Shown here one piece after another: positions 53,962 to 62,695 of a stretch of 64,000 bases of DNA. The notes beneath the pieces were generated by a model, which ran no database searches, was not told the origin of the DNA, and was given only the letters and a program-made list of their open reading frames with translations. The translations under genes were made by a program, and so were the position numbers. The stretch is from Roseicitreum antarcticum (lineage in GTDB: Bacteria; Pseudomonadota; Alphaproteobacteria; Rhodobacterales; Rhodobacteraceae), in contig NZ_CP061502.1 in the NCBI RefSeq assembly GCF_014681765.1, positions 186,001 to 250,000 on the forward strand, given 5' to 3'. Numbering within the stretch: the stretch's first letter is position 1; every line of letters begins with the position of its first letter.

Positions 53962-54918
53962 TCAGTTCACGCTTGCCAGCGTTTCACGCACGGTGTCGAA
54001 AGTAGCGTCATAGATCGCTTGCACCCCATCTGCCCGCGAGATGGGGCGCGCGTCGACATTTGCGCGCTCGGCCAGTGCCTGCCCTTCATCGCTGGCATAG
54101 GCTGCGGCGATGCCTTCGGACAGGTGGTCGATGACATCTTGCGGCACGTCCGCCGAGGCAAAGATCGTGTACCAGACCGGCATGATCACATCATGGCCGA
54201 GTTCGGTCAGCGTCGGGGTGTCGGGCAGGGCGCGTGCGCGCTCTGCCGATGCGACGGCCAGCGGTACCGCGTCACCCGCCTGAACCGCACCGGCAATCGT
54301 GGCGGGCGTGGTCACAGCGACGGGAACGGTCCCGCCCAGCAGGAACTGGACCGTTTCACCACCGCCCGAGGTTGGCACCTGATTGGTGGTGAAACCAGCT
54401 AGATTCTGCAAGCGCATCAATGGCAGGTGGCTGGAGCTGAGGTATGTGCCGTGCGTGACGGCGATACTGCCGGGGTTGGCCTGCGCGGCGGCGATGAAGC
54501 CTGCCAGATCATCGAACCCGGAATCTGCACGCGCCACGATTGTCGGCGCGATTTCAGTGACCTGTGCCAGCGGCACCCAGTCCTCAGGCTCATAAGGCGT
54601 GTCTTCCAGCAGTGGCAGGGTGATCAGCGGGCCGTAGTCCGAGATGATCAGCGTATAGCCGTCGCTGCCATTTTCGCGCACGAAGGTCGCGGCATCCAGA
54701 CCACCGGCGCCGGGCATGTTCACAACCTCGACACGGGTGCCCAGATGGTCCTCGCCGACCTGTGCAAGGATGCGGGCGGCAATGTCGATCCCGCCGCCGG
54801 CACCGTAGGGCGTTACAATGCGTATTGTTCCCTCATTGGGAAAATCGGCATAGGCAGCGCTGGTTCCGAGCAGCATTGCCATCGTGGCGGCGGCGGCCGC
54901 CTTGATTTTCATGGTCAT
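53962..54918 (-). CDS. tctC: Tripartite tricarboxylate transporter substrate-binding protein (TctC/Bug family)
   Basis: Periplasmic receptor of 318 aa with signal peptide ending near LLGTSAAYA. Family core: IRIVTPYGAGGGIDIAARILAQ near the mature N-terminus and ALPDTPTLTELGHD near 220. Bug receptors bind carboxylates and small aromatic or aminated acids. Start 54918 follows GGGAG. Heads the operon TctC, TctA, TctB, AcoX-like, GcvPA-like, GcvPB-like, with an IclR-type operator pair about 51 bp upstream. Confidence 0.94.
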   Translation of the reverse strand: MTMKIKAAAAATMAMLLGTSAAYADFPNEGTIRIVTPYGAGGGIDIAARILAQVGEDHLGTRVEVVNMPGAGGLDAATFVRENGSDGYTLIISDYGPLITLPLLEDTPYEPEDWVPLAQVTEIAPTIVARADSGFDDLAGFIAAAQANPGSIAVTHGTYLSSSHLPLMRLQNLAGFTTNQVPTSGGGETVQFLLGGTVPVAVTTPATIAGAVQAGDAVPLAVASAERARALPDTPTLTELGHDVIMPVWYTIFASADVPQDVIDHLSEGIAAAYASDEGQALAERANVDARPISRADGVQAIYDATFDTVRETLASVN

Positions 54919-54968
54919 TCTAATCTCCCTTTTGGTTACGATTATGAAGTGGTCTGCGCACTTCTGTT

Positions 54969-55002
54969 TAATCTGTTACGAACTTTTGTGCGCGTCAACA
55001 AA
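54969..55002. promoter_or_regulatory. Tandem IclR-type half-operators (TctC promoter)
   Basis: 15-mers at 54969-54983 (ends CGAAC) and 54988-55002 (starts GTGCG), 19 bp apart. The inner halves CGAAC-TTTT-GTGCG are well conserved and the outer halves are not. The core GAACTTTTGT is shared with the aldehyde dehydrogenase promoter. Confidence 0.5.
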
Positions 55003-55050
55003 TAATGAAAAGAAACCGCGCACGGATTTCGCCGGGCGCGGCGCGTTGGA

Positions 55051-56505
55051 TCAGCCCTTCTGCAAGCCACCGATGCAGGTGTACTTGGTCTCAAGGAAGT
55101 CTTCGAGACCCTGCCAGCCCCCTTCCTTGCCCAGGCCAGACTCTTTGAGGCCGCCAAAGGGCGCTTCGGGCGTGACGATCAGCACTTCATTGATCCCCAG
55201 CAGTCCATATTCCAGCGCATCCTGCATGCGAAAAGCCCGGCCCAGGTCGTTGGTGTAAACATACGCGGCCAGCCCGTACTCGGTGTCGTTGGCCTGTGCG
55301 ATCAGGGTTTCTTCGGTGTCAAAGCGGTAGACGGCAGCGACCGGTCCAAAGATCTCTTCGCGCGCGATGCGCATCTGCGCGGTTGCGCCGGTCATCACGG
55401 TCGGTTGGAAGAAGCATGCGCCGCGCTCATGCGCCGTGCCGCCTGTCACGACGGTTGCGCCTTCGCCGACGGCGTCGTCGATCAACGCGCGGGTCTTCTC
55501 AATGGCGGCGGCGTCGATCATCGGGCCAATTTCCACACCTTCTTCGGTGCCTGCGCCGACGACCAGATTTTTCGTCCGCTCTGCCAGCCGTGCAACAAAC
55601 GCATCGTGGATACCAGCCTGCACGAAGATACGGTTCGAGCAGATGCAGGTTTGTCCTGCATTGCGGAACTTGGCGATCATTGCGCCGTCAATCGCGCGGT
55701 CGATGTCGGCGTCGTCAAACACGATAAAGGGCGCATTGCCGCCCAATTCCATTGAGACTTTCTTAACCGTTTCAGCACAGTCTCGGATCAGCAGTTTGCC
55801 CACTTCGGTTGACCCCGTGAATGTCAGTTTGCGCACCAACGGGTTTCGGGTGATTTCGCCTGCGATCACCCGCGCCGACCCGGTGACGATGTTGACTGCA
55901 CCAGCAGGGAAACCCGCCATTTCCGCCAGAACGCCCCAGACCAGTGCAGAATAGGGTGTGGCGCTGGCGGGCTTGACGACGACGGTGCAGCCCGCGGCAA
56001 GTGCTGGTCCGATCTTGCGGGCCAGCATGGACGAAGGGAAATTCCATGGCGTGATGGCTGCCACAACGCCGATGGGGTGGCGGGTGGTCATCAGCTTGCG
56101 CCCAGCCCATGGCGATGGAATGACTTCGCCCATGCTGCGGCGTGCTTCTTCGGCGAACCACAGCACATATGCCGCTGAAGATCCGACTTCGGCGCGTGCT
56201 TCCGGCAGGGGTTTGCCCTGTTCTGCGGTCATGATCGCAGCGAGCTCGTCTTGATGTTCAAGGATGAGCGCGTGCAACCTGCGCAGCTTTTCGGCGCGCG
56301 CGCTGACTGGAAGGGTGCGGTAGGATAGAAACGCCTGATGCGCGGCATCAATGGCGCGTGCGGTGTCTTCCGCCGTGGCGCTTGGCACTTGGCCTATGGT
56401 TTGGCCTGTGGCGGGATCGGTGACGGCGAATTGTGCGCTGTCCGACGCCTGAACCCAGGCCCCGCCGATCAAATTGGCATCAAGCTGTTTTTCCAAAAAG
56501 CGCAT
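55051..56505 (-). CDS. gabD: NAD(P)-dependent succinate-semialdehyde-type dehydrogenase
   Basis: Aldehyde dehydrogenase superfamily enzyme, 484 aa, close to GabD-type succinate semialdehyde dehydrogenases. Catalytic C287 (AGQTCICSNR) and general base E253 (MELGGNAPF); FTGSTEVGKLL and PWNFPSSM for cofactor binding. The wider family includes 2-oxoglutarate semialdehyde dehydrogenase. ATG 56505 with GAGGG upstream; an extension to 56667 would cross the operator at 56530. Single-gene unit, plausible sink for the aldehyde made by the class III aminotransferase. Confidence 0.94.
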   Translation of the reverse strand: MRFLEKQLDANLIGGAWVQASDSAQFAVTDPATGQTIGQVPSATAEDTARAIDAAHQAFLSYRTLPVSARAEKLRRLHALILEHQDELAAIMTAEQGKPLPEARAEVGSSAAYVLWFAEEARRSMGEVIPSPWAGRKLMTTRHPIGVVAAITPWNFPSSMLARKIGPALAAGCTVVVKPASATPYSALVWGVLAEMAGFPAGAVNIVTGSARVIAGEITRNPLVRKLTFTGSTEVGKLLIRDCAETVKKVSMELGGNAPFIVFDDADIDRAIDGAMIAKFRNAGQTCICSNRIFVQAGIHDAFVARLAERTKNLVVGAGTEEGVEIGPMIDAAAIEKTRALIDDAVGEGATVVTGGTAHERGACFFQPTVMTGATAQMRIAREEIFGPVAAVYRFDTEETLIAQANDTEYGLAAYVYTNDLGRAFRMQDALEYGLLGINEVLIVTPEAPFGGLKESGLGKEGGWQGLEDFLETKYTCIGGLQKG

Positions 56506-56510
56506 GGCAC

Positions 56511-56544
56511 CCTCAATATGTGAACTTTTGTTCGTATAGCGGAC
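56511..56544. promoter_or_regulatory. IclR-type operator (aldehyde dehydrogenase promoter)
   Basis: GTTCG-TATAG-CGGAC at 56530-56544, the clearest copy, 25 bp upstream of the aldehyde dehydrogenase ATG. The 15-mer 19 bp away (56511-56525) keeps only its GAAC end. TATAG at the centre is identical to the copy at 37752. Confidence 0.65.
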
Positions 56545-56548
56545 AAAT

Positions 56549-56890
56549 TTGTGCGCTTCAATCCTGAATCCACGGGATGCCGGTGTCGGACGCAGCCGGG
56601 GAGTGTTGCGACGGGTCGGACAAAAGCGCACGACCCTTGTCGATGACATCTGGGGACGGACCCGCAAAGGCTATCGCGTGATGCCCAATGTGATCTTCGT
56701 CATGGGGACGGATGGCACGGTCCTTTATCGCAGCATCTGAAACAATACCGACAAGATCGGTTCGGTTCTTGAAGCGGTCTTTAAGCAAGCGATCGTCACC
56801 ATGGGTGAGTTGAAGGCCAAACCACCATATTCTTTCGCCGCAATCGGCGGTTTGTTGTCGGGCGGTGACGATGGGGCTTTTGCCACGTGA
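56549..56890 (+). pseudogene. Decayed redoxin (thioredoxin-fold peroxidase) fragment
   Basis: One reading frame carries VDDIWGRTRKGYRVMPN, then MGTDGTVLYRSI, which follow the C-terminal half of alkyl-hydroperoxide-reductase/deiodinase-like redoxins (usual pattern: LvDD, then YG-lPN, then iD-dG-ivYr, then W). The frame is cut by a TGA at 56738, where a tryptophan (TGG) is usual, continues open to a TGA at 56888, and lacks the catalytic N-terminal half. No start or ribosome site is apparent. This stretch and the operator before it fill the 432-bp gap between aldehyde dehydrogenase and LysR genes. Similarity judged by eye. Confidence 0.45.
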
Positions 56891-56937
56891 TCTGATGCTG
56901 CTTGATGCGGCAGCGGAAGCTCTGCCCGTGCCGGCCG

Positions 56938-57873
56938 TCAGACCCCTTCTGCGTCCTGCGGGGGAACCGCGTCAAAAGGTGGTAGCGTGATTTGACGCGC
57001 TGCTTCTTCCTGAATATACGCCGCCAGCGTCCGCGCCGCCACGCTGCGGGTCTGCCAGCGCGGAAAGAACAGCACATACGGAATGGTTCTGACCGGATGG
57101 AAAAGGCGCATCACGCCGCCTGGCCGCAGGCAGGACTGGGCCACGAACCCATCAGCCAGCCCAAGGCCAAAGCCGCGCCCGGCCAGTTCACAGGTGACCG
57201 GGCCATTCGGTGTTTGATAGCGGATGTCTGGGCGCTCGCCTATCTCATCAAAACACTGCTGCAAGATGCGCCGCACCAGCGTGTTGGTTGCGTTGGATAC
57301 CAGCGGTTCGCCCACCATGTCCTGCACCGTCACATGGAGCCGCGCGGCCAGCGGGTGATCTTCGCTCATGACGACAACCATGGGAACGCGGATCAGGGGC
57401 GCGCTGTCCAGTTCATCCGATTCCAGTGGCAGCGTTGCCACGCCCAAGTCAAAACGCTCACGCCGTATGGAGGGTTCTATTTCAAGTCGCGTGCGCATAT
57501 CGATCCCGACCGTGACCTGTGGAAAATCTTCGCGCAGCCGACGCAGCGGCTCCAGGAACAGCGCGTCGAGCGCATAGGGCGCGGCCAGCACACGCACATG
57601 GGTCTTCAGCCCCATGCGCAGCCGGTTGGCGGTTTCCGTCACCTCATCCAGTTCGGTCAGGGCCAGTTCGATCTGTCGGTATATCAGCCGTGCTTCGGCG
57701 GTGGGCTCCAGCCGCCGCACCTTCCGGTCGAACAAGGGAAACCCGACCTCCTCTTCCAGCGCGGCCAGCAGGCGACTGACCTGTGGCTGGGTGCAGTTCA
57801 GCCGCTCGGCCGCGACATTCAGGCTGCCGCCTTCCATGAAAGCGCGCAGGGCCTCGAGGCCGCGAAGTTTCAT
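56938..57873 (-). CDS. LysR-family transcriptional regulator
   Basis: DNA-binding regulator, 311 aa. Winged helix at 1-65 (LEALRAFMEGGSLNVAAERLNCTQPQVSRLLAALEEEVG region, then FPLFDR), followed by a two-lobed effector-binding domain from about 90. ATG 57873 with AAGGAGG at ideal spacing. Divergent from the ABC operon at 58111, the standard arrangement for a LysR activator and its target. Its effector is probably the imported solute or a product of the alpha/beta-hydrolase reaction. Confidence 0.94.
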   Translation of the reverse strand: MKLRGLEALRAFMEGGSLNVAAERLNCTQPQVSRLLAALEEEVGFPLFDRKVRRLEPTAEARLIYRQIELALTELDEVTETANRLRMGLKTHVRVLAAPYALDALFLEPLRRLREDFPQVTVGIDMRTRLEIEPSIRRERFDLGVATLPLESDELDSAPLIRVPMVVVMSEDHPLAARLHVTVQDMVGEPLVSNATNTLVRRILQQCFDEIGERPDIRYQTPNGPVTCELAGRGFGLGLADGFVAQSCLRPGGVMRLFHPVRTIPYVLFFPRWQTRSVAARTLAAYIQEEAARQITLPPFDAVPPQDAEGV

Positions 57874-58110
57874 CGGTGCCTCCTTGCGGGAAATGCATGA
57901 ACTTATACACAACACGAAATTGCCGCGGCTCTCAAGCGTTGTTAGGCTCAACTCACCTTAATCGAACCTTACCCCGGCGGCGGCCCGACGGCCACCTCAG
58001 GTGCCTGGCTTTCCCTTTTCGTCGATACCGGCGATGCCCTGAACCCAGCTGGTTCGGGGTGGCGGGGGCATGTCATCGGGTGTTGGGAAAACACAACAGG
58101 GAAACAACAA
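57874..58110. promoter_or_regulatory. Divergent LysR / ABC operon promoter region
   Basis: 237 bp between the LysR gene (minus) and the ABC binding-protein gene (plus). It contains an inverted repeat GAACC-CAGCT-GGTTC (58041-58055) about 56 bp before the binding-protein ATG, and an AT-rich segment near 57895-57925. Candidate LysR site by position only. Confidence 0.4.
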
Positions 58111-59655
58111 ATGTTTGCACGTGCTGGCCTGACAGGGGCCCTTCTTCTTTCCGTTTCGACCGCGCCGCTTATGGCGGGCAAGGCCGATGATACTTTTACC
58201 TGGACCACCGCGAATGAGATCGGCTCGGCCGATATCTATTTCGCCAACCTGCGCGAGACGCTGATCGTCACTTATGCGATGTGCGACAGCCTGATCTATC
58301 GCGACCCGCTGACCGACGCCTATGAGCCGCTGCTGGCCACGTCGTGGGAATGGACGGATGCGACCACCATGGATGTGACCCTGCGGGAGGGTGTTACCTT
58401 TCATGACGGCACCGCCTTTGGCCCAGAAGATGTAGCCTATACGCTCAATTTCGTGGCGGACCCTGCGAATGAAAGCCAGACTCAGCAGTTGACTGGCTGG
58501 ATCGACACTGTCGAGGTTACGGGCCCCAATTCGGTTCGTATCCATGCAAAATCGCCCACCCCGGCGGCGCTGGAATACATGACCGGCACCATGCCGATCT
58601 TCCCCGAAGGACATTATGACAACGCCCCCGAGGTGCCCGGCGCGGACGGCACCCAGCGGCGCGACAATGGCGCGGTGACGCCGGTTTGCACAGGCCCTTA
58701 CGAAATGACCACGTTCGAGCCGGGCGAAGGCCTGACGCTCGAAAAGAATGAAGGCTACTTTGCCGACAGCCCCAAGGGCACGCCCCAGATCGGCACCATC
58801 ATTTTCCGCACCATCAAGGATCCCGAAACCCAGATCGCCGAGCTTGTGACCGGGGGTGTCGACTGGATCTGGGGCGTCCCGACCGAGAATGTCGATATGC
58901 TTGCCGCCATGGATGGGGTCGAGGTGGTTGCCGCACCGACCCTGCGCATGTCGTTCCTGGAACTGGATGCGGCTGGCCGCAGCGGGGAAGACGCGCCGAC
59001 GACGGATGTACGGGTGCGGCAGGCCATCGCTCACGCCATTGATCGCGAGGCGATTGTCGAAAATCTGGTGGGTGACGGGTCACGCGTCCTGCCTTCGATC
59101 TGCGCGCCAGCGCAATTTGGCTGCGAGACCGATGTGAAGCAATACGACTACGACCCCGAGAAGGCCCGCGCATTGCTGGCCGAGGCGGGCTATGAAGATG
59201 GACTTTCGCTGCCGTTCTGGAGCTATCGTGACCGTCAGTATGCCGAAGCGATCCTGAACTACCTGCGTGAGGTAGGCATCACTGCTGACCTGAACTTCGT
59301 GCAATGGGGCGCGCTGCGGCCTGCACTTGCTGGTGGCGAGGTAGAGTTGGGTAACCTGACTTGGGGCTCGAACGGGGTGCTCGATGTGTCTGCCTCGACG
59401 AGCTACTACTTTGACGGCGGCGAGATGGACTATGCCCGCGATGCGGATGTCACCCGCTGGCTGGAAGAGACGAATGTCGAAACCGACCCCGAGGCACGCA
59501 AGGCGCTGTATTCCCGCGCGCTGAACCGAATTGCGGATGAGGCCTACAAGGTGCCGCTGTTCCTCTATGCGCGGACCTATGGGTTCAACGATGCGTTCGA
59601 TTATCCGATCACGGATGACGAACTGGCGCATTTCTATCTTGGTTCGTGGAAGTAA
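58111..59655 (+). CDS. Peptide/opine ABC transporter substrate-binding protein (SBP_bac_5)
   Basis: Periplasmic receptor of 514 aa with signal peptide MFARAGLTGALLLSVSTAPLMA. Core features: LLATSWEWTDATTMDVTLREGVTFHDGTAF near 72-100 and VRQAIAHAIDREAIVENL near 295. Mature N-terminus begins with WTTANEIGSADIYFA. First gene of a complete dipeptide-type operon reading to 63669. Ligand unknown. Confidence 0.95.
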   Translation: MFARAGLTGALLLSVSTAPLMAGKADDTFTWTTANEIGSADIYFANLRETLIVTYAMCDSLIYRDPLTDAYEPLLATSWEWTDATTMDVTLREGVTFHDGTAFGPEDVAYTLNFVADPANESQTQQLTGWIDTVEVTGPNSVRIHAKSPTPAALEYMTGTMPIFPEGHYDNAPEVPGADGTQRRDNGAVTPVCTGPYEMTTFEPGEGLTLEKNEGYFADSPKGTPQIGTIIFRTIKDPETQIAELVTGGVDWIWGVPTENVDMLAAMDGVEVVAAPTLRMSFLELDAAGRSGEDAPTTDVRVRQAIAHAIDREAIVENLVGDGSRVLPSICAPAQFGCETDVKQYDYDPEKARALLAEAGYEDGLSLPFWSYRDRQYAEAILNYLREVGITADLNFVQWGALRPALAGGEVELGNLTWGSNGVLDVSASTSYYFDGGEMDYARDADVTRWLEETNVETDPEARKALYSRALNRIADEAYKVPLFLYARTYGFNDAFDYPITDDELAHFYLGSWK

Positions 59656-59686
59656 CCGCGTGGTTCGGCGCTGAACAAACCACTCA

Positions 59687-59724
59687 GAGCATGTCGCGTT
59701 CACCCGCAGTCACGCGGCATGCTC
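59687..59724 (+). terminator. Intercistronic stem-loop after binding-protein gene
   Basis: 13-bp stem GAGCATGTCGCGT / ACGCGGCATGCTC (one U-G pair) with a 12-base loop in the 160-bp gap before the permease gene. The CATGCTC arm sequence is repeated twice more at 59741 and 59753. No T-run. Confidence 0.65.
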
Positions 59725-59815
59725 GGACGTATCTCTCGCGCATGCTCAAGAACATGCTCTCATCAATTTCCCAAGCAATGGGCTGGGGGGCGACACCCCG
59801 GCACCGCGAGGTCGC

Positions 59816-60733
59816 ATGGCATTTTATATCTTGAAGCGGCTGGGTGTGATGCTGGCGGTACTGACCGTCACCTCGATCCTTGCCTTCCTTCTTCTGCATC
59901 TTTCCGGCGACCCTGCGGCCACCATGGCAGGCGACGGGGCAAGCCCCGAAGATGTCCGCGTCATCCGCGACGCCTACGGCTTCGACCGTCCATTGCCGGT
60001 CCAGTATCTGGATTGGGTCGGTGGTTTGTTTCAGGGCGATTTCGGGCGTTCCTACTATCTGCGCACCGATGTCGCCGAGCTTCTGCCCGAAAGGCTGGCG
60101 GTAACGGCGACGCTGGGTGTCGCGGCGCTGGCCTTTGCGCTGGTGCTGTCGATCACGCTGGGTGTTGCGGCGGCGCTGCGTCCGAACACGATCATCGATC
60201 GCTTTGCCCTTTGGCTGGCGGTGGCGGGGCAAGCGATGCCGTCGTTCCTGGTGGCGATCGGGCTGATGTATGTCTTCGGTGTCTGGCTGCGCGTGCTGCC
60301 GATTTCTGGCGGGGACACATGGCAACATTTCATCCTGCCGGTGGTTGCGCTGGGATACTATGCGACGCCCTCGATCATGCGCCTGACCCGTTCCGGAATG
60401 ATGGAAGCGCTGCAATCTGATCATGTGCGCACCGCGCGGGCCTATGGGTTGTCGCCTTGGCGGGTGGTCATCCGCCACGCGCTGCGCCATGCCATCGCGC
60501 CCATCGTTTCCATCGCCGCAGTCGAAATGGGCTTCATGCTGGGCGGGTCGATTATCGTCGAATCCGTCTTCTCGCTCAAGGGGATCGGGTATCTGGCGTG
60601 GGAATCCATCCAACGCGCCGACATTCAGGTGATTCAGGCGATCTTGCTGGTGATTGCGGCCGCCTATGCCGTGCTGACCCTTGCCGCCGACCTGCTGAAC
60701 GCAGCACTAGACCCGCGCATCCGCGTCTCGTGA
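59816..60733 (+). CDS. ABC transporter permease, DppB/OppB type
   Basis: Inner-membrane permease, 305 aa: first helix LGVMLAVLTVTSILAFLLLHL, then SGDPAAT, coupling loop HVRTARAYGLSPW, and the ending LLNAALDPRIRVS. GAGG precedes ATG 59816. It is 7 bp before the DppC-like gene. Confidence 0.95.
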   Translation: MAFYILKRLGVMLAVLTVTSILAFLLLHLSGDPAATMAGDGASPEDVRVIRDAYGFDRPLPVQYLDWVGGLFQGDFGRSYYLRTDVAELLPERLAVTATLGVAALAFALVLSITLGVAAALRPNTIIDRFALWLAVAGQAMPSFLVAIGLMYVFGVWLRVLPISGGDTWQHFILPVVALGYYATPSIMRLTRSGMMEALQSDHVRTARAYGLSPWRVVIRHALRHAIAPIVSIAAVEMGFMLGGSIIVESVFSLKGIGYLAWESIQRADIQVIQAILLVIAAAYAVLTLAADLLNAALDPRIRVS

Positions 60734-60740
60734 GGATCAG

Positions 60741-61661
60741 ATGACAGATACACATACGCCCATTCTTGCAAGCAGCTCCCCCGCCACGGCCCCCGTTTCG
60801 GTGCTGTCGCCCGGACAGGTCGCGCTGCGCCGCGCGCTGAAGCACACGGGGTTCTGGGCCGGTGGCGGCATCTTGCTCTTCATTGTGCTCGCCGCGCTCC
60901 TGGCGCCGTTGATCGCGCCCTACGACCCTGCCGCGCAAAGCCTTGGCGCCCGCTTTGTGCCGCCGCTTTGGGCGGAAGGCGGCAGCGCCGCGCATTTGCT
61001 GGGCACTGACAACCTGGGCCGTGACGTCTTCTCGCGCCTGTTATTCGGGGCGCGCACGTCGGTGATGCTGGGCTTTCTGACCGTGCTGGTTTCGGGCTTC
61101 ATCGGCGTCTCGCTGGGGCTTGCGGCGGGGTATTTCGGCGGCTGGGTCGATCTGGCGGTGAACTTCCTCATCAACATTCGCCTGACCTTGCCAGTCGTTC
61201 TCGTGGCGCTGGTGGTCGTGGCGGTGATGGGCAATTCGCTGACGCTGCTTGTGATGGTGATCGGCCTGTTGCTGTGGGACCGCTTTGCGATTGTCACCCG
61301 TTCCGCCACCCAGACGCTGGCGGGGCGCGAATTCGTGACATCGGCCCGGACCATCGGCAGCTCGACCTTGCGCATCATCTTGCGCGAGATCCTGCCCAAC
61401 ATCACTGGCCCGCTGATCGTTGTTGCCTCGATCGAGTTGGCGCATGCGATCTTGTTGGAGGCTTCGCTGTCCTTTCTGGGCCTTGGCGTTCAGCCGCCGC
61501 TTGTCAGCTGGGGCCTGATGATCGCCGAGGCGAAAAGCCAGTTGCTGTTCCGGCCCTGGATGATCGCGATCCCGGGGGTCGCCCTGGTGTGCCTGATCCT
61601 GGCGATCAACCTGCTGGGCGACGCACTGCGTGACATCACCACACCCGAGGGCAAGGCATGA
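60741..61661 (+). CDS. ABC transporter permease, DppC/OppC type
   Basis: Inner-membrane permease, 306 aa, with a 35-residue polar N-terminus, the N-terminal helix, coupling loop GREFVTSARTIGSS, and EASLSFLGLGVQPPLVSWG. The stop overlaps the ATPase start (ATGA). Confidence 0.95.
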   Translation: MTDTHTPILASSSPATAPVSVLSPGQVALRRALKHTGFWAGGGILLFIVLAALLAPLIAPYDPAAQSLGARFVPPLWAEGGSAAHLLGTDNLGRDVFSRLLFGARTSVMLGFLTVLVSGFIGVSLGLAAGYFGGWVDLAVNFLINIRLTLPVVLVALVVVAVMGNSLTLLVMVIGLLLWDRFAIVTRSATQTLAGREFVTSARTIGSSTLRIILREILPNITGPLIVVASIELAHAILLEASLSFLGLGVQPPLVSWGLMIAEAKSQLLFRPWMIAIPGVALVCLILAINLLGDALRDITTPEGKA

Positions 61662-62695
61662 GCGTAGAATTGCTGAAAATCCGCGACCTGAAGGTCGATA
61701 TCCCGCTGGCCAACGGTATGCTGCACCCGGTGCGCCGCGTCGATCTGGAGGTAGCGCGCGGCGAAACGCTGGCCATCGTGGGCGAATCCGGTTGCGGCAA
61801 ATCCCTTACCGCGCTGGCGGTCATGGGTCTTTTGCCCCGCGCGGCACGGCCCACGGTCGCGCAGCATATCTTTGACGGCAAGGATCTGGCGCAGGCCAGT
61901 GACCGCCAGTGGCGGCGGCTGCGCGGTGACCGCGTGTCGATGATCTTTCAGGACCCGATGACCGCGCTGGACCCCTGCTACACCATCGGCAATCAGATGT
62001 GCGAGATCCTGCGCCAGCATCGCCGCATCTCGCGCAAGGCCGCGATGGCGCGGGCGCTGGATCTCTTGACCCGTGTGGGCATTCCATCGCCCGAGGACCG
62101 GCTACGACAATATCCGCACCAGTTGTCCGGCGGCCTGCGCCAGCGGGTCGTAATCGCCATGGCGCTGCTGTGTGAACCCGATCTTATCATCGCCGATGAG
62201 CCGACGACGGCGCTGGACGTGACCATTCAGGCGCAGATCCTGCGGCTCTTGAAGGATATCCAGCAAGAGATGGGGCTGGGCCTGATCATCATCACCCATG
62301 ATCTGGGCGTGGTCGCGGGTGTCGCGGACCGCATCATCGTTATGTATGGCGGCGAGGTCGTCGAAAGCGGCACCTGCGATCAGATCCTCTCTGGCCCGTT
62401 GCATCCCTATACCGAGGGCTTGCTGCAATCGCTGCCGCGCCCGGGCGAGACGCAGCCCGGCGACGATCTGGGCTTCATTCCGGGGGTTGTGCCGCGTCAA
62501 ACCGGGCCGCGAGACAGTTGCGGCTTTGCCGGGCGCTGTCCTTATGCGCAGCCGGTTTGCACACAGGAAGCCGTGCCGATGCGCGATGTCGCAAACCCGG
62601 GCGCGGCGCCTCACAGCATGCGCTGCGTGCTGACGCCCGACACTACCGCGCGCGACCCCGACATATGGACGCGCCTGAACGAGGAAACCGCATGA
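61658..62695 (+). CDS. ABC transporter ATP-binding protein, DppD/OppD type
   Basis: First ATPase of the importer, 345 aa. Walker A GESGCGKS near 42-49, [12 protein letters not shown], signature LSGGLRQR, Walker [19 protein letters not shown], and the cysteine-rich C-terminal oligopeptide domain ([14 protein letters not shown]). Overlaps both neighbours by 4 bp. Confidence 0.95.
   Translation: MSVELLKIRDLKVDIPLANGMLHPVRRVDLEVARGETLAIVGESGCGKSLTALAVMGLLPRAARPTVAQHIFDGKDLAQASDRQWRRLRGDRVSMIFQDPMTALDPCYTIGNQMCEILRQHRRISRKAAMARALDLLTRVGIPSPEDRLRQYPHQLSGGLRQRVVIAMALLCEPDLIIADEPTTALDVTIQAQILRLLKDIQQEMGLGLIIITHDLGVVAGVADRIIVMYGGEVVESGTCDQILSGPLHPYTEGLLQSLPRPGETQPGDDLGFIPGVVPRQTGPRDSCGFAGRCPYAQPVCTQEAVPMRDVANPGAAPHSMRCVLTPDTTARDPDIWTRLNEETA

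Noticed and set aside
59718-59759. Three CATGCTC copies as a repeat array
   Set aside because: Irregular spacing (23 and 12 bases) and one copy is the arm of a hairpin; too short and uneven for a CRISPR or iteron array.
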